DNA from: an uncultured Lachnospiraceae bacterium
GTDB taxonomy: Bacteria; Bacillota; Clostridia; Lachnospirales; Lachnospiraceae
Length of the DNA: 64,000 nucleotides
Direction of reading: 5' to 3'
NCBI GenBank assembly: GCA_937920345.1
Contig: CALGVA010000017.1
Span: 1 to 64,000 of the forward strand
Every line of letters begins with the position of its first letter. Positions within the stretch are counted from its first letter, which is position 1. The translations under genes were made by a program, and so were the position numbers. The notes below the pieces were generated by a model, which did no database searches, had not been told where the DNA came from, and saw only the letters and a list, made by a program, of their open reading frames with translations. Below are positions 62,934 to 64,000 of this stretch, piece by piece.

Positions 62934-64000
62934 TTATGTATTGTAGTTTAAAAGGCCAAGCTGCTTTTCCGTTATCAAAGGAATATTGTTTAAAAAAACG
63001 CTTTTTGTGGTACTTTTGTTAAACGTAGGATCTGCCAGGAAAACTATATACCGGTTATCCGCCTTAATTTCACAATACCATAAATAATGCGGCACATCCG
63101 CAGATAAGATTTTAGTCACTTCTTCTCTGATCCGGTTCTGCACATTCCCATTGTCTCTGATATTCTGAATAATAAAGTTCTTCACTTCTCTATTATCCAC
63201 CAGGAAGCAGCGTGCCTGCTCCTCGTCGCAGACCCTTTCCTGTTTAAGCCGTTTTAAAACTGGCACTTTCTCGAACAGATACCGTAATCTGTTCTTAATG
63301 TTATCATACAAAAGATAAGCCCGTTCATGAATCGGATATATGATACAGCTTTTTTCCGTAGTTAATGCTTCTCTTAACTGCTCCTCCGAAATCATATCTA
63401 CAAATCCGGCACTTCCGATTGACTTTAAATAAAACCCGGAATCATCATACACCATATACTGGCGTTTCAATCCCTCTCCTGAATGCCCGATAATCTGAAT
63501 AACATGGTTACTCGAAGTACCCTTATCATCTATTACCGTAGTTCCCAACAGCACCGGCAATGCGCTTTCTATCGTGCATTCTATGATTTGTATGAAATAA
63601 TCAGCATCCGAATCGTCAGCAAAAAGATTAAAGCGTACCGGTATATTATGATAGTCTAATACCTCCAGCATTTGTAGCGGCTTCAGTCCCCCTGTCGGAA
63701 TCAGCTTTACTTTATGAAAGTGAACAGCTTTTGACAGGGATGAAATAGCTATTTTGTCATATCTATATTTTTCGTTCAAATACTTAGACATAGACACCAG
63801 ACAGGCCTGTGCGCATCCCAGCAGCGCGTTATCCTGTACAAAAAGCGGATATGTATGATATGCAATTTCTTTACCCTCAATATGAACTTTCTTTAAGTAG
63901 TTCATCACGCATGTCGGTTTTCCGTCATACGAAACCACTTTCCAGTTCGGATATATGAAAGAAAGCATAATGCGTACTTCATCAATATGTCTCAGTGTAA
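62934..64000 (-). CDS. Papain/C39-like cysteine protease-fold protein, probably partial
   Basis: At least 344 residues are present from the ATG at 63968. The frame stays open to the window edge (about ten more codons), and no ribosome site precedes that ATG, so the true start is probably outside. A Gln/Cys motif (NALLGCAQACLVS), a His (SNHVIQIIGHS) and an Asp (YMVYDDSGFYL) are spaced as in C39/papain-like folds. No signal peptide or membrane segment is visible. The C-terminal third is mixed and unassigned. Function is unknown; it might process or bind peptides. Confidence 0.6.
   Translation of the reverse strand, partial: TLRHIDEVRIMLSFIYPNWKVVSYDGKPTCVMNYLKKVHIEGKEIAYHTYPLFVQDNALLGCAQACLVSMSKYLNEKYRYDKIAISSLSKAVHFHKVKLIPTGGLKPLQMLEVLDYHNIPVRFNLFADDSDADYFIQIIECTIESALPVLLGTTVIDDKGTSSNHVIQIIGHSGEGLKRQYMVYDDSGFYLKSIGSAGFVDMISEEQLREALTTEKSCIIYPIHERAYLLYDNIKNRLRYLFEKVPVLKRLKQERVCDEEQARCFLVDNREVKNFIIQNIRDNGNVQNRIREEVTKILSADVPHYLWYCEIKADNRYIVFLADPTFNKSTTKSVFLNNIPLITEKQLGLLNYNT

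Overview
The window comes from a motile member of the Clostridia, most likely a Lachnospiraceae-type Firmicute. The evidence is the Firmicute-style fla/che gene order (FliY, CheC, CheD and sigma-D beside the flagellar genes), the topA-codY-flgB order, strong AGGAGG-type ribosome sites, a Gram-positive type IV pilus set without a secretin, and a DUF5057-type surface protein. The genus cannot be fixed from the sequence alone. Every convincing gene is on the minus strand, so transcription runs from high to low coordinates. I saw no tRNA, rRNA, CRISPR array or insertion sequence, and no gene-free stretch exceeds about 300 bases.

Right end (about 60.8-64 kb): the end of a papain/C39-like protein that probably runs off the window, then an LtaS-like membrane sulfatase-fold enzyme. 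Next (about 40-60.6 kb) is a type IV pilus operon with its own sigma-A-like promoter and a terminator. Its order is pilC, pilA, pilD, a fused pilM-pilN, pilO, three minor prepilins plus a PilX-like protein, a secreted protein of about 2,230 residues, and pilB. PilB carries MshEN motifs, which predict c-di-GMP binding. No retraction ATPase (PilT) is present here. The giant protein has a signal peptide, several repeat linkers, a beta/gamma-crystallin-like module and no LPXTG anchor. It is the least understood product in the window.

Middle (36.8-39.9 kb): topA and codY, each with a good sigma-A-like promoter. The topA...codY-flgB order recalls Bacillus subtilis.

Left (0-36.6 kb): one long flagellar and chemotaxis locus. 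In transcription order it holds flgB, flgC, fliE, fliF, fliG, fliH, fliI, fliJ, a YlxF-like gene, fliK, flgD, a TIGR02530-type gene, flgE, a terminator and a new promoter, flbD, motA, motB, fliL, fliM, fliY, cheY, fliO, fliP, fliQ, fliR, flhB, flhA, flhF, flhG, ycgR, cheB, cheA, cheW, cheC, cheD, a small membrane protein, sigD, fapA, a small basic protein, a DUF6115/SwrB-like protein and an MltG-like protein. It encodes the basal body, hook, export apparatus, stator, switch, most of the chemotaxis pathway (no cheR, flagellin or receptors here) and the late sigma factor. Many neighbours overlap by 1-8 bases, which indicates translational coupling.

PilZ (YcgR) in the flagellar locus and MshEN (PilB) in the pilus locus suggest that c-di-GMP links swimming and piliation. 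CodY-like boxes near the codY, flgB and pilC promoters suggest nutritional control, but these boxes are weak inferences.
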